NCBI GenBank assembly: GCA_946491675.1
Contig: CAMLYN010000009.1
Location: 1-19,604, forward strand
Reading direction: 5' to 3'
Length of the DNA: 19,604 nt
From: an uncultured Mycoplasmatota bacterium
GTDB lineage: Bacteria; Bacillota_I; Bacilli_A; RF39; UBA660
The translations under genes and the position numbers were made by a program. Every line of letters starts with the position of its first letter. The stretch's first letter is position 1. Shown piece by piece: positions 7,408 through 14,591 of this stretch. The notes under the pieces were generated by a model that saw only the letters and a program-made list of their open reading frames with translations, did not search any database and was not told the DNA's origin.

Positions 7408-8166
7408 TCAATTAATTGGTAAAGCAAATGACGGTGAATTTAAACCATTTAAATAATAATTAGGAACGCCACCTTGAATAAGTTTTAAAGCGACTGGAAT
7501 AGTTGTATTAATTTTAATTTTTTCAGTTACAAATGGTAAGATAACTTGTTCTGATAATTCTAAAACAATATTAACTTCAATTAAAGCATTATTTATTCCA
7601 TAATCAGTAACATTAGTATTAATATACCCAACAATATCACCAACTAAACTAAATCTAACCGGTATTTTGGGTCCAAGATTTGCTAAAAAAGAATTACCAA
7701 ATACAACTCCACTTGGTATTTCATAAATAATACCTTGTTTTAACTTATCTTGATTATAATCGATTAAAGCATCATCAGTTAAATTAAGTAATTCAATTTT
7801 ACCTTGCTCTAAATAACGTAAATTGCTTTGAACAACTAAAGTTGTATCAGTTAAAATCTGATTAACAATAATTGGATTAAAATCGATTGTTTTCACTTCA
7901 TTATTACTATCTTTAGTTATAATAAATAACTCGTCCACATCAATATTATCAGTTATATTTTGTTTAACAGCATCATTAATAATAATACTTGCAATCTTCC
8001 TAGACTCCATTTGTGCATAATCTAATAAAATAGGATTAACCTTTAAACTGATAAAATTTAAAACAATAACAATCATAATAATCAATAATATTACTATTAA
8101 AATAATAAAATTTATTTTATTTTTAAAAAGATTAAATTTTCTTTTTAAATGAATTCTTCTTTTCAT
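7408..8166 (-). CDS. yunB: Sporulation protein YunB
   Basis: 252 residues. A basic N terminus (MKRRIHLKRKF) is followed by one membrane helix at about residues 19-40 and an extracytoplasmic domain. That domain has the family's marks: NPILLDYAQMESRKIASIIINDAV at its start, LGPKIPVRFSLVGDI in the middle, and GGVPNYYLNG near the end. YunB is made in the mother cell under sigma-E in Bacillus and is needed for normal spore formation; its biochemical role is not settled. Upstream, CATAAAAT about 25 bases before the start resembles a sigma-E -10, but I see no clear -35, so regulation is only suggested. It starts at ATG 8166 and is divergent from the CBS gene. Together with spo0A it argues for a spore-former. 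Confidence 0.88.
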   Translation of the reverse strand: MKRRIHLKRKFNLFKNKINFIILIVILLIIMIVIVLNFISLKVNPILLDYAQMESRKIASIIINDAVKQNITDNIDVDELFIITKDSNNEVKTIDFNPIIVNQILTDTTLVVQSNLRYLEQGKIELLNLTDDALIDYNQDKLKQGIIYEIPSGVVFGNSFLANLGPKIPVRFSLVGDIVGYINTNVTDYGINNALIEVNIVLELSEQVILPFVTEKIKINTTIPVALKLIQGGVPNYYLNGLNSPSFALPIN

Positions 8167-8233
8167 ATCAAATCACTGTTACATTTTATGAATAAAATCA
8201 ACAGTTTAAAACAAAATATAATTGGTGATTAAA

Positions 8234-8677
8234 ATGATTGAAAAAATAATAAATAAAAATTTAATTATTCTAGATAGCGATAGTAGTTTAGAAAATATTG
8301 CTACAGTAATGAAAAAATATGATGTCGGAATGGTTATTATTAAAAATAAAAACAAAATAAAAGGCCTTATTACCGACCGTGATATCGTCACTAAAATATT
8401 AGCCAACAAAGATAATAAAATTAAAGAATATTTAACCACTAACTTAGTCAGTATTGATATCAATAACGACATCAAAGATGCTATCGATTTAATGAAAAAA
8501 CATAAAATAAAACGTTTATTAGTAAAAAAAGATAATAAATTAGTTGGTATTTTATCGCTATCTGATTTATTTAATGCTGTGGATAACGAAACATTAATAG
8601 AAGCTTATAAAACTATTTTTAGTATTAATCGTAATACTGATAAATATTTAACTGATATTAATGAATTTGAATTATAG
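8234..8677 (+). CDS. Small protein with two CBS domains
   Basis: 147 residues, made up of a Bateman pair. CBS1 covers about residues 6-60 (VGMVIIKNKNKIKGLITDRDIV) and CBS2 about 68-122 (KIKRLLVKKDNKLVGILSLSDL), followed by a short acidic tail. Such stand-alone pairs bind adenosine nucleotides or SAM and act as energy or redox sensors; the partner here is unknown. The frame is open from TTG 8222. I chose ATG 8234 because GGTG sits six bases before it, the same spacing as at several other genes in the window. TATAAT at 8217-8222 could be a -10 but has no good -35. It lies divergent from yunB and 77 bases before the dehydrogenase gene. Confidence 0.88.
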   Translation: MIEKIINKNLIILDSDSSLENIATVMKKYDVGMVIIKNKNKIKGLITDRDIVTKILANKDNKIKEYLTTNLVSIDINNDIKDAIDLMKKHKIKRLLVKKDNKLVGILSLSDLFNAVDNETLIEAYKTIFSINRNTDKYLTDINEFEL

Positions 8678-8702
8678 TGTCAAAAAACGTCAAAAAAACA
8701 AA

Positions 8703-8737
8703 TTTTCAAATTGAAAAAAGTATAAATGTGCTACAAT
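8703..8737 (+). promoter_or_regulatory. Promoter of the zinc dehydrogenase gene with overlapping palindrome
   Basis: TTGAAA (8711-8716) and TACAAT (8732-8737) are 15 bases apart, and TGC before the -10 gives an extended -10. A perfect palindrome TTTTCAA-A-TTGAAAA (8703-8717) covers the -35, a good place for a repressor. The regulator is not identified. A strong GGAGGT ribosome-binding site follows at 8744-8749. Confidence 0.55.
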
Positions 8738-8754
8738 AAAAATGGAGGTATTAT

Positions 8755-9780
8755 ATGAAGTGTGTAGCAATTAAAGATGTTAGAAAGTTTGAAATAAAAG
8801 AAATCGACGAACCAAAATCACAAAATGGCGAAGTTGTAATCGATGTTAAAAAAACTGGTATTTGCGGTTCTGATATTCATTATTGGGACTTAGGTCAACC
8901 AATTGGCCTAGTCATGGGACATGAATATTGTGGAATAGTTACTGATCCAGGTAGTCGTGATGATTTAAAAGTTGGCGATAGAGTTACTGCCTTACCTATT
9001 TCTCCATGCAATGAATGTCCTGCTTGTTTGACTGGTAATCCACAGTATTGTAGACAAACTTGGTCTTATGCAACAGGTTTATCCTTAACTAATCCTGGAG
9101 GACTTGCTCCTAAGATGAAAATTCGACCTGACATGGTTTTAAAAGTTCCAGATAATTTAAAAGACGAAGAAGTCGCAATGGTAGAACCAACAGCCGTTGG
9201 TTTACATGCTATTCATTTAGCAAATATCAAAGTTGGGGATAAAGTATTAGTCATCGGCGCCGGAATTATCGGTTTAGTTTCTGCTATGTTTGCGAAAATG
9301 GAAGGTGCTAGTTACGTTGCTATTAGTGAAACTAATCAAGCTAGAGCTAAAAGAGCAATCGAACTTGGTGTTGCTGACGAATGGTTTGATGCTAAAGATG
9401 AAAAAGTTTTAGAAAAATGGCTACAAAAAACCAATGGTGGATTTGATTTAGCAGTAGATTGTTGTGGTAATTCAGCTGCCGTTAGTAGTGCTATTACAGC
9501 TGTTCATCCTGGAGGAAAAGTTTTATTAGTTGGCGTTTCAATGACTCCTGTCACTATTCCAACTATTGCTGCTGTTATGAGTGAGATAACAATTATCGGT
9601 GCTATTGCTTATACTAAAGAAGAATTTCAAACTTGTATTGATTTAATGGCAAATAAACAAATTGACATGATGAAATTTGTCGATGATATTGTTGATTTAG
9701 AGCATGTTCAAGAAGCTTATGAAAGATTAACTTCAGGAACTGATAGTGCCGTTAAAATATTAGTTGATCCAAACAAATAA
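8755..9780 (+). CDS. Zinc-dependent medium-chain alcohol/polyol dehydrogenase
   Basis: 341 residues, an NAD(P)-dependent medium-chain dehydrogenase of the sorbitol/threonine dehydrogenase group. Catalytic zinc ligands are Cys37 (GICGSD), His56-Glu57 (GHEYCG) and probably Glu144 (VEPTAVG). The structural zinc site is complete: Cys85, Cys88, Cys91 and Cys99. The Rossmann motif GAGIIG is at 168-173, and an acidic residue after the second strand (Glu192) favours NAD over NADP. The substrate, likely a polyol or secondary alcohol, cannot be assigned from sequence alone. Its codon use is richer in GC than its neighbours and it has the best ribosome-binding site in this part, which suggests high expression. 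It has its own promoter and ends at the shared terminator with nrdG, so it is monocistronic. Confidence 0.92.
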   Translation: MKCVAIKDVRKFEIKEIDEPKSQNGEVVIDVKKTGICGSDIHYWDLGQPIGLVMGHEYCGIVTDPGSRDDLKVGDRVTALPISPCNECPACLTGNPQYCRQTWSYATGLSLTNPGGLAPKMKIRPDMVLKVPDNLKDEEVAMVEPTAVGLHAIHLANIKVGDKVLVIGAGIIGLVSAMFAKMEGASYVAISETNQARAKRAIELGVADEWFDAKDEKVLEKWLQKTNGGFDLAVDCCGNSAAVSSAITAVHPGGKVLLVGVSMTPVTIPTIAAVMSEITIIGAIAYTKEEFQTCIDLMANKQIDMMKFVDDIVDLEHVQEAYERLTSGTDSAVKILVDPNK

Positions 9781-9798
9781 CTTGAATGCTTTAAAAAC

Positions 9799-9835
9799 AA
9801 AAAAAGAACTACAAATAAACGGTAGTTCTTTTTTT
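9799..9835. terminator. Bidirectional terminator shared by the dehydrogenase gene and nrdG
   Basis: AGAACTAC (9805-9812) pairs with GTAGTTCT (9822-9829), extended by seven A-T pairs on each side, with a 9-base loop. There is a T-run on the plus strand and a T-run on the minus strand, so it can stop transcription both ways. The nrdG stop codon (9811-9809) is inside the stem: the hairpin encodes the last residues of NrdG. Confidence 0.9.
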
Positions 9836-10360
9836 CATATCATATTCTTTTTTTCCAAGATATTTTTCAATTAAAACAACTTTCTGTTCTTTTAAACTAT
9901 TAGGAACATCAATAACTCTTTGATTTTCCGAACCCTTAAATTTTAAATCTAAGCTTCTTTGTTCTAAAATAAATTTGCCATCGACTAATACATCAATATA
10001 GTTTAAAAACTCAAGTATTTTAGGATTTTTTAAAGATAATAATTGGTCAAAAGTATATCCTGTATAACACCAAACATTTAGATTTAACTCTTTACAATAT
10101 TTAGCTATTTCTAAACAAGCCTCTGCTTGAAACATTGGATCGCCACCTGAAAAAGTGATACCATCCTGTCCTTGAAGAGTACTAATCTCTTGTTTTATTT
10201 CTTCAATATTTACTAAATATCCACCATTAAAATCCCATGTTTCTTGATTGTGACAACCCTTGCAATGATGGTGACATCCTTGAGTCCACAAAACAGCTCT
10301 AATTCCTTCACCATCAACAATGCTATCTGGTTGCAAAGGTGCAGCTAATTTTATTTGCAT
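9809..10360 (-). CDS. nrdG: Anaerobic ribonucleotide reductase activating enzyme NrdG (radical SAM)
   Basis: 183 residues. It uses S-adenosylmethionine and a 4Fe-4S cluster to make the glycyl radical on class III ribonucleotide reductase. The cluster motif is CHHHCKGC in GCHHHCKGCHNQETWDFNGG, a CxxxCxxC pattern. TFSGGDPMFQ is the SAM-binding GGE-like motif, and VWCYTGYTF and VDGKFI are also typical of NrdG. The start ATG at 10360 overlaps the stop of the 54-residue gene (TAATG), so the two are translationally coupled. This fits, since that small protein carries the glycine NrdG should activate. The last residues (KKRTTVYL) are encoded by the terminator stem and are probably not functionally constrained. 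Confidence 0.95.
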   Translation of the reverse strand: MQIKLAAPLQPDSIVDGEGIRAVLWTQGCHHHCKGCHNQETWDFNGGYLVNIEEIKQEISTLQGQDGITFSGGDPMFQAEACLEIAKYCKELNLNVWCYTGYTFDQLLSLKNPKILEFLNYIDVLVDGKFILEQRSLDLKFKGSENQRVIDVPNSLKEQKVVLIEKYLGKKEYDMKKRTTVYL

Positions 10361-10524
10361 TATACTGCACTCTCTAAATCTTTTGTTCCATGTTTAACAC
10401 GGTCATGTTCTTCTGCTCTTTTAGCATCATTAAAACGATCAACCGTTCCAACTAAATATCCAGTAATTCTTCTAATTCTTTCAAATTTAACGCCTTCGCC
10501 TACTTTTTTTTCTTCACTTTTCAT
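10360..10524 (-). CDS. Separate glycyl-radical segment of class III ribonucleotide reductase (NrdD C-terminal fragment)
   Basis: 54 residues, ATG 10524 behind AAGGTGATT, stop overlapping the nrdG start. Residues 16-24 are RIRRITGYL, followed by DRFNDAKRAEEHDRVKH. This corresponds to the usual extreme C terminus of NrdD, where the conserved RVxGYL glycine becomes the stable glycyl radical; Gly22 is the counterpart. It fits the glycyl-radical signature except for Thr where Cys, Ser or Ala is usual. The large NrdD encoded just upstream stops shortly after its zinc site and lacks this piece. The small gene has its own start codon and ribosome-binding site, so a detached functional subunit is more likely than a decayed tail. 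Whether close relatives share the split I cannot tell from the sequence. Confidence 0.85.
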   Translation of the reverse strand: MKSEEKKVGEGVKFERIRRITGYLVGTVDRFNDAKRAEEHDRVKHGTKDLESAV

Positions 10525-10538
10525 AAATAATCACCTTT

Positions 10539-12851
10539 CTACCTTCCATAATTAATTAATGATGAGTTTTTTAATGTTTCTACACTAATACCCTCACAGT
10601 CACGACGACCACAACCAGGGCAAACATCACCAATTACACCTGTATATCCGCAAACAGGATCACGATCAACTGGATGGTTAATTGCACCATAACCAATTCC
10701 TTCTTTATACATAATTCTAACAATTTTTTCAAAAGCTTCTAGATTATTAGTAGTATCGCCATCTAATTCAACATAAGTAATATGTCCAGCATTAGTTAAA
10801 GCATGAAATGGAGCTTCAATATGAATTTTTTCTGCTGCCGTAATCTTATAATAAACTGGAACATGGAAAGAATTAGTATAATATTCTTTATCCGTTATTC
10901 CTTTTAATTTACCATAAATAGCACGATCCATATTAGTAAATCTACCAGATAATCCTTCAGCAGGAGTTGCTAATAAAGTAAAATTTAAATTATATTTACT
11001 AGCATATTCATCACATTTTTTACGCATAAATTTAATAATCTCATAACCTAATTTACGAGCTTTTTCATCTTCACCATGGTGTTTACCGACCAAAGCTTTT
11101 AAGCACTCAGCTAATCCAATAAAACCAATCGATAAAGTACCATGCTTATATACTTTTCGTAATCTATCATCAGGTTTCAATTTTTCTGAATCAATCCATA
11201 CACCACTTCCTAATAAGAATGGAAAATTATATGGTTTTTTAGTACATTGAAAATCAAAACGCTCTAATAATTGATCTCTTACCAAATCCATCTTTTCTTC
11301 CAATTCAGCATAGAAACCTTTTAAATCAGTTTCATCATTACTAACAATACCATGTTTAATACCAAGTCGTGGTAAATTGATAGTAGTAAATGATAAATTA
11401 CCACGGCCAGGAGTAACTGCTTTATCAGGATCAACAACATTGCCTAAAACTCTTGTTCGACATCCCATATATCCAACTTCAGTTGTATAATCACCATTAT
11501 AATATTGTTTATTAAATGGTGCATCCATAAATGAGAAATTAGGAAATAATCTTTTAGCAGATACTTTACAAGCTAATTTAAATAAATCATAGTTAGGATC
11601 TCCTTTATCAAAATTAGTTCCTTTTCTAACTTTAAATATTGAAATTGGAAAAATTGGTGTCTCACCTTTTCCTAAACCAGCATCAGTGGCTAATAAATAA
11701 TTTTCAATTACCATTCTTCCTTCACGAGATGTATCAGTCCCAAAGTTAATAGAAGAAAATGGAACTTGAGCTCCAGCTCTTGAATGCATAGTATTTAAGT
11801 TATGAATAAAAGCTTCCATTGCTTGATAAGTAATGCGATCAGTTTTTGCTAAAGCTTTTTCATAAGCAGTATTAAATAATCTTTCAACTTCACTAGACTC
11901 TTTAGCAAAATGATAAAAATTTTTAATATCTACATCGATACTTTCTAACTTATCAATTTCTTTAGCAATACTATTCATGTTGATAAACTTACCAAAATCA
12001 CTATAGTCTAATAAATCAGAAATAGTTTGTTTAAATTGTTTTTTAAATGTTTTTAAAACACCAGGAGCCATATAATAATCAAACGCCGGTATACTTTGAC
12101 CACCATGTTGATCATTTTGATTTGACTGAATAGCAATAGCTGCTAAAGCACTATATGACATAATATCATTTGGTGCTCTTAAATGGCCATGACCTGTTGA
12201 AAAACCATTTTTAAATAATTTATTTAAATCTATTTGCATACAAGTCGTAGTACCCATTGCATAAAAATCCATATCATGAACATGGATATCACCACTATCA
12301 TGAGCTTCACTAAACTTATATTTCATCAAATAAGCTTTACAAAATTCTTTTGAAACTGTACTTCCATATTGAAGCATCGTTCCCATTGCTGTATCACCAT
12401 CAACATTAGCATTTTCTCTTTTGGTATTTTCTTCATGAGCAGATTTCAATCCTAATCCTTCGATAGCTTTTAAAAATTTATGTAATCTTTTTTCATCAGA
12501 AAACATTTGACGTGACAAATTTCTTCTTTCGCGATATTCTGAAAAACTCTCATAAACATCTTGATAACCTTTTTTTTGAAGTTCATCTTCAATCATATCT
12601 TGAATAGTTTCAATCTTAATTTTTTCCTCATTGGCATATTCTTTTTCAATTCTTTTAAGTACGCCTTCATAAACTTTATTGATATCTTTAGTAGTATACT
12701 TCAATTGTTCGCCATTTTCATCATCCGTATCAACAATACTATCAAATCCTTTTTTGATAGCCAAAGCAATTTTTGAACCGTTAAAATCAACTTTTTTACC
12801 GTTTCTTTTTACAACTTGTAAAGTTGCAATTTTTTCTTCTACATCCGTCAT
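10539..12851 (-). CDS. nrdD: Anaerobic (class III) ribonucleoside-triphosphate reductase, large part without the glycyl-radical tail
   Basis: 770 residues; reduces ribonucleotides to deoxyribonucleotides without oxygen. An ATP-cone regulatory domain occupies about residues 8-110 (VVKRNGKKVDFNGSKIALAI...). Active-site cysteines in family positions are Cys204 (GTTTCMQIDLN) and Cys464 (YMGCRTRVLGN). Near the C terminus is a zinc site (PVCGYTGVIGD, VCPGCGRRDC), in which the first CxxC appears as DPVC and an extra Cys follows. The protein then ends with about 18 residues of unrelated tail. The expected RVxGYL glycyl-radical motif is on the adjacent 54-residue gene instead. GTG 12857 is an alternative start; I prefer ATG 12851, five bases after AGAGGG. 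It is expressed from a near-consensus promoter as the first gene of the nrd operon. Confidence 0.95.
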   Translation of the reverse strand: MTDVEEKIATLQVVKRNGKKVDFNGSKIALAIKKGFDSIVDTDDENGEQLKYTTKDINKVYEGVLKRIEKEYANEEKIKIETIQDMIEDELQKKGYQDVYESFSEYRERRNLSRQMFSDEKRLHKFLKAIEGLGLKSAHEENTKRENANVDGDTAMGTMLQYGSTVSKEFCKAYLMKYKFSEAHDSGDIHVHDMDFYAMGTTTCMQIDLNKLFKNGFSTGHGHLRAPNDIMSYSALAAIAIQSNQNDQHGGQSIPAFDYYMAPGVLKTFKKQFKQTISDLLDYSDFGKFINMNSIAKEIDKLESIDVDIKNFYHFAKESSEVERLFNTAYEKALAKTDRITYQAMEAFIHNLNTMHSRAGAQVPFSSINFGTDTSREGRMVIENYLLATDAGLGKGETPIFPISIFKVRKGTNFDKGDPNYDLFKLACKVSAKRLFPNFSFMDAPFNKQYYNGDYTTEVGYMGCRTRVLGNVVDPDKAVTPGRGNLSFTTINLPRLGIKHGIVSNDETDLKGFYAELEEKMDLVRDQLLERFDFQCTKKPYNFPFLLGSGVWIDSEKLKPDDRLRKVYKHGTLSIGFIGLAECLKALVGKHHGEDEKARKLGYEIIKFMRKKCDEYASKYNLNFTLLATPAEGLSGRFTNMDRAIYGKLKGITDKEYYTNSFHVPVYYKITAAEKIHIEAPFHALTNAGHITYVELDGDTTNNLEAFEKIVRIMYKEGIGYGAINHPVDRDPVCGYTGVIGDVCPGCGRRDCEGISVETLKNSSLINYGR

Positions 12852-12876
12852 AATCACCCTCTACCTTCTAATACTA

Positions 12877-12905
12877 ATTATAGTCATAAACTAACAAAAA
12901 GTCAA
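12877..12905 (-). promoter_or_regulatory. Sigma-A promoter of the nrdD operon
   Basis: On the minus strand, TTGACT (12905-12900), exactly 17 bases, then TATAAT (12882-12877): eleven of twelve consensus bases. The leader would be about 20 bases and holds AGAAGGTAGAGGG. I found no NrdR-box pair around it. Confidence 0.88.
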
Positions 12906-12915
12906 ACAAATTTTC

Positions 12916-12935
12916 ATCTTTTTTTAAAAAAAGAT
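12916..12935. repeat. 20-bp perfect AT palindrome
   Basis: ATCTTTTTTTAAAAAAAGAT, two 10-base arms without a loop, 11 bases upstream of the nrdD -35. It could be a protein-binding site or simply a result of A/T runs. It is too weak and too far upstream to act as the nrd terminator. Confidence 0.5.
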
Positions 12936-13073
12936 AAAAATATTTTTTTAAAAAAATTTTTATTTTTGATTTTTCTTTATTTTTCAATATTTAAAAATAT
13001 TTTTTAATTTCAAAGTAATCAGCAAATAGTAAATATAGCACTTTACCCTTTAAAAGCAAAGATAAAATCATAT

Positions 13074-13094
13074 ATATTAATTTTAAATTAATAT
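13074..13094. repeat. 21-bp perfect AT palindrome
   Basis: ATATTAATTT, T, AAATTAATAT: 10-base arms around a single central base, roughly midway between the two divergent genes. It looks operator-like but no regulator can be named. Confidence 0.5.
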
Positions 13095-13220
13095 TCTTAA
13101 AAATTATTTTTTTAGATTTTTAACTAAAAGATAATTTTTCTATTTTTAAATTTTTGATAAAAATGCATCAATAATTACAGTACAAAAATACGTTCGTTCA
13201 TTTATTCGTTAAATTAAAAA

Positions 13221-13226
13221 TATAAT
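13221..13226 (+). promoter_or_regulatory. Possible -10 element immediately before the 126-residue gene
   Basis: TATAAT ends five bases before ATG 13232, so transcription would start at or next to the start codon and the mRNA would be leaderless. No Shine-Dalgarno sequence precedes the ATG. The -35 match (TTCATT at 13197-13202, 18-base spacing) is poor. Confidence 0.35.
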
Positions 13227-13231
13227 TTATT

Positions 13232-13612
13232 ATGAATAACCGTCAAATATCTCTTTTAAATGCTCAATTTTTTATTTCTTTTATCTTGGCCATTACTTTA
13301 TTGATGTCTTTTCTTTTAACATACGATGAAAAACAAAAATTATTAAATGAAAAAAGATTATTTACTGACCAGAGTAGTCATTATACAAACTTATTAAATC
13401 GAATCTTATTTTTATTAATTTTAATTTATAATTTATATATTAACTATAAACAATATGAATTAGAAAAACAAAAAAAGAGTGATCTAGCACCCTTTAGACA
13501 GCAAATATATGCCTCAATACTTAACGTATTAGCTGCAATTATTATTTTATATGTCGTCTATGAAACTTGGAATATAACTGATGATATTGCGCCAATCGAA
13601 AATACTATTTAG
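13232..13612 (+). CDS. Small membrane protein of unknown function
   Basis: 126 residues; I do not recognise a family. Three hydrophobic stretches are visible. The first is at about residues 10-30 (AQFFISFILAITLLMSFLL). The second is at about 53-70 (LNRILFLLILIYNLYI). The third is at about 92-110 (IYASILNVLAAIIILYVVY). Between them are polar, charged segments (DEKQKLLNEKR; KQYELEKQKKSDLAPFRQQ). ATG 13232 has no ribosome-binding site, and a TATAAT lies just before it, hinting at a leaderless message. The end overlaps the end of the convergent 293-residue gene by eight bases. Codon use and AT content match the neighbours, so it looks native. Function unknown. Confidence 0.65.
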   Translation: MNNRQISLLNAQFFISFILAITLLMSFLLTYDEKQKLLNEKRLFTDQSSHYTNLLNRILFLLILIYNLYINYKQYELEKQKKSDLAPFRQQIYASILNVLAAIIILYVVYETWNITDDIAPIENTI

Positions 13613-14486
13613 TTTTATGATTATTAATAACTATACGATTAATAACAACATAAATAATCATTAAAAATACACCACTAAAACTAACTAAAACACCAACTTT
13701 AAAAACAATAGTTAATAATATTGTAATAAGAGGCGAAATCAATGGTTTTAATCCATCCAAATTAGATATTACATAATTATTAATAAAATTGTTCATTGAA
13801 CCCAAAATTGCAAACATCACACCACTGCTAATCATAGGAATAGCTAAATATTTAATCGGTTTATATATCGACCACAAACAAAGAGTAACAATAACTAATA
13901 AAACCACAATCATTAAATATAAATAAGTTTGATTGAAATTCAAAAAAGTTCTAATAGAAGTTATTGGAAGATTGCCAATTGCTTCTTGCCTTTCTGGAAC
14001 AATATCTGTCAGTTTATTACAAAAATCACGTATATATATTTCTAATTGTTCACTTTCTAACATTAAATTAATATGATTTTCTAAAGATATATTAGCTACT
14101 TCTAATAATTTATTAATACTATCATTAGATAATTGAGGTTTCTCTACACCATTAACTAAATAATCAATAGTATTGCTAAAAAAATCTCCAAAAATAATAT
14201 TTATCTCTTCACTACTAACAATATCATCTAAAACAACTTCTGGGATATTGCTTTCTAATCCTAATTGGTAGATTTTTTCTTTTAAAGTAATTCCACTTTC
14301 TTCTAAATTAAATATAACATTTATATCCATATTAAGAATTTCTGCATTTTTAATATAATTAGATAAGTTTTCTCTATTTACTAAGCTTTTACCAGAATAT
14401 AAAAAAACTAAAACAACAATTAATAAAAATATTAAGATCGAACAACTAATGGCTAAAGCTCTTTTAATGATCATAAAAAAGTTCAC
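13605..14486 (-). CDS. Membrane protein of unknown function with a large extracytoplasmic domain
   Basis: 293 residues; I do not recognise a family. One membrane helix lies at about residues 8-30 (ALAISCSILIFLLIVVLVFL). It is followed by a soluble acidic and Asn-rich domain of about 150 residues (predicted helical, outside the cell). Three closely spaced helices come near the C terminus, at about 188-208, 212-235 and 250-282. The protein ends in a basic tail (NRIVINNHKTK). It starts with GTG 14486, seven bases after a perfect AGGAGG; its promoter-like element is listed separately. It lies downstream of spo0A but is separated from it by a terminator and its own promoter, so a sporulation role is not shown. 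Confidence 0.75.
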   Translation of the reverse strand: MNFFMIIKRALAISCSILIFLLIVVLVFLYSGKSLVNRENLSNYIKNAEILNMDINVIFNLEESGITLKEKIYQLGLESNIPEVVLDDIVSSEEINIIFGDFFSNTIDYLVNGVEKPQLSNDSINKLLEVANISLENHINLMLESEQLEIYIRDFCNKLTDIVPERQEAIGNLPITSIRTFLNFNQTYLYLMIVVLLVIVTLCLWSIYKPIKYLAIPMISSGVMFAILGSMNNFINNYVISNLDGLKPLISPLITILLTIVFKVGVLVSFSGVFLMIIYVVINRIVINNHKTK

Positions 14487-14511
14487 TTCTAAACCTCCTA
14501 ATTGTATTATA

Positions 14512-14540
14512 AATATATCATAAAATTATAGTTTTATCAA
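14512..14540 (-). promoter_or_regulatory. Probable promoter of the 293-residue membrane protein gene
   Basis: On the minus strand, TTGATA (14540-14535), 17 bases, TATATT (14517-14512). It sits between the spo0A terminator and the AGGAGG ribosome-binding site. Confidence 0.55.
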
Positions 14541-14554
14541 GTTAAAATTTTTCC

Positions 14555-14590
14555 AAAAAAAAATCAAAAAAACATTAATTCTTTTGATTT
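14555..14590 (-). terminator. Rho-independent terminator of spo0A
   Basis: On the minus strand, AAATCAAAA (14590-14582) pairs with TTTTGATTT (14569-14561) across a 12-base loop, followed by six more T. It begins one base after the spo0A stop codon. Confidence 0.75.
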
Positions 14591-14591
14591 A

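Larger units (their letters stand above)
12906..13231. other. 326-base AT-rich intergenic region
   Basis: It lies between the divergent nrdD promoter and the 126-residue membrane protein gene. It is almost entirely A and T, with runs of T and A and two perfect palindromes listed separately. I see no credible reading frame, tRNA, riboswitch or repeat array. CGTTCGTTC near 13191 is the only GC-containing motif that stands out. It may hold regulatory sites for both flanking genes. Confidence 0.6.

Noticed and set aside
8217..8222. TATAAT as the promoter of the CBS gene.
   Set aside because: No acceptable -35 at 16-18 bases, and transcription would start after the GGTG ribosome-binding site. Probably chance in AT-rich DNA.
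10539..10700. VCGYTG near the end of the large NrdD as its glycyl-radical site.
   Set aside because: The Arg three residues before the Gly is missing and the Cys belongs to a CxxC-type zinc site. The better motif, RIRRITGYL, is in the adjacent small gene.
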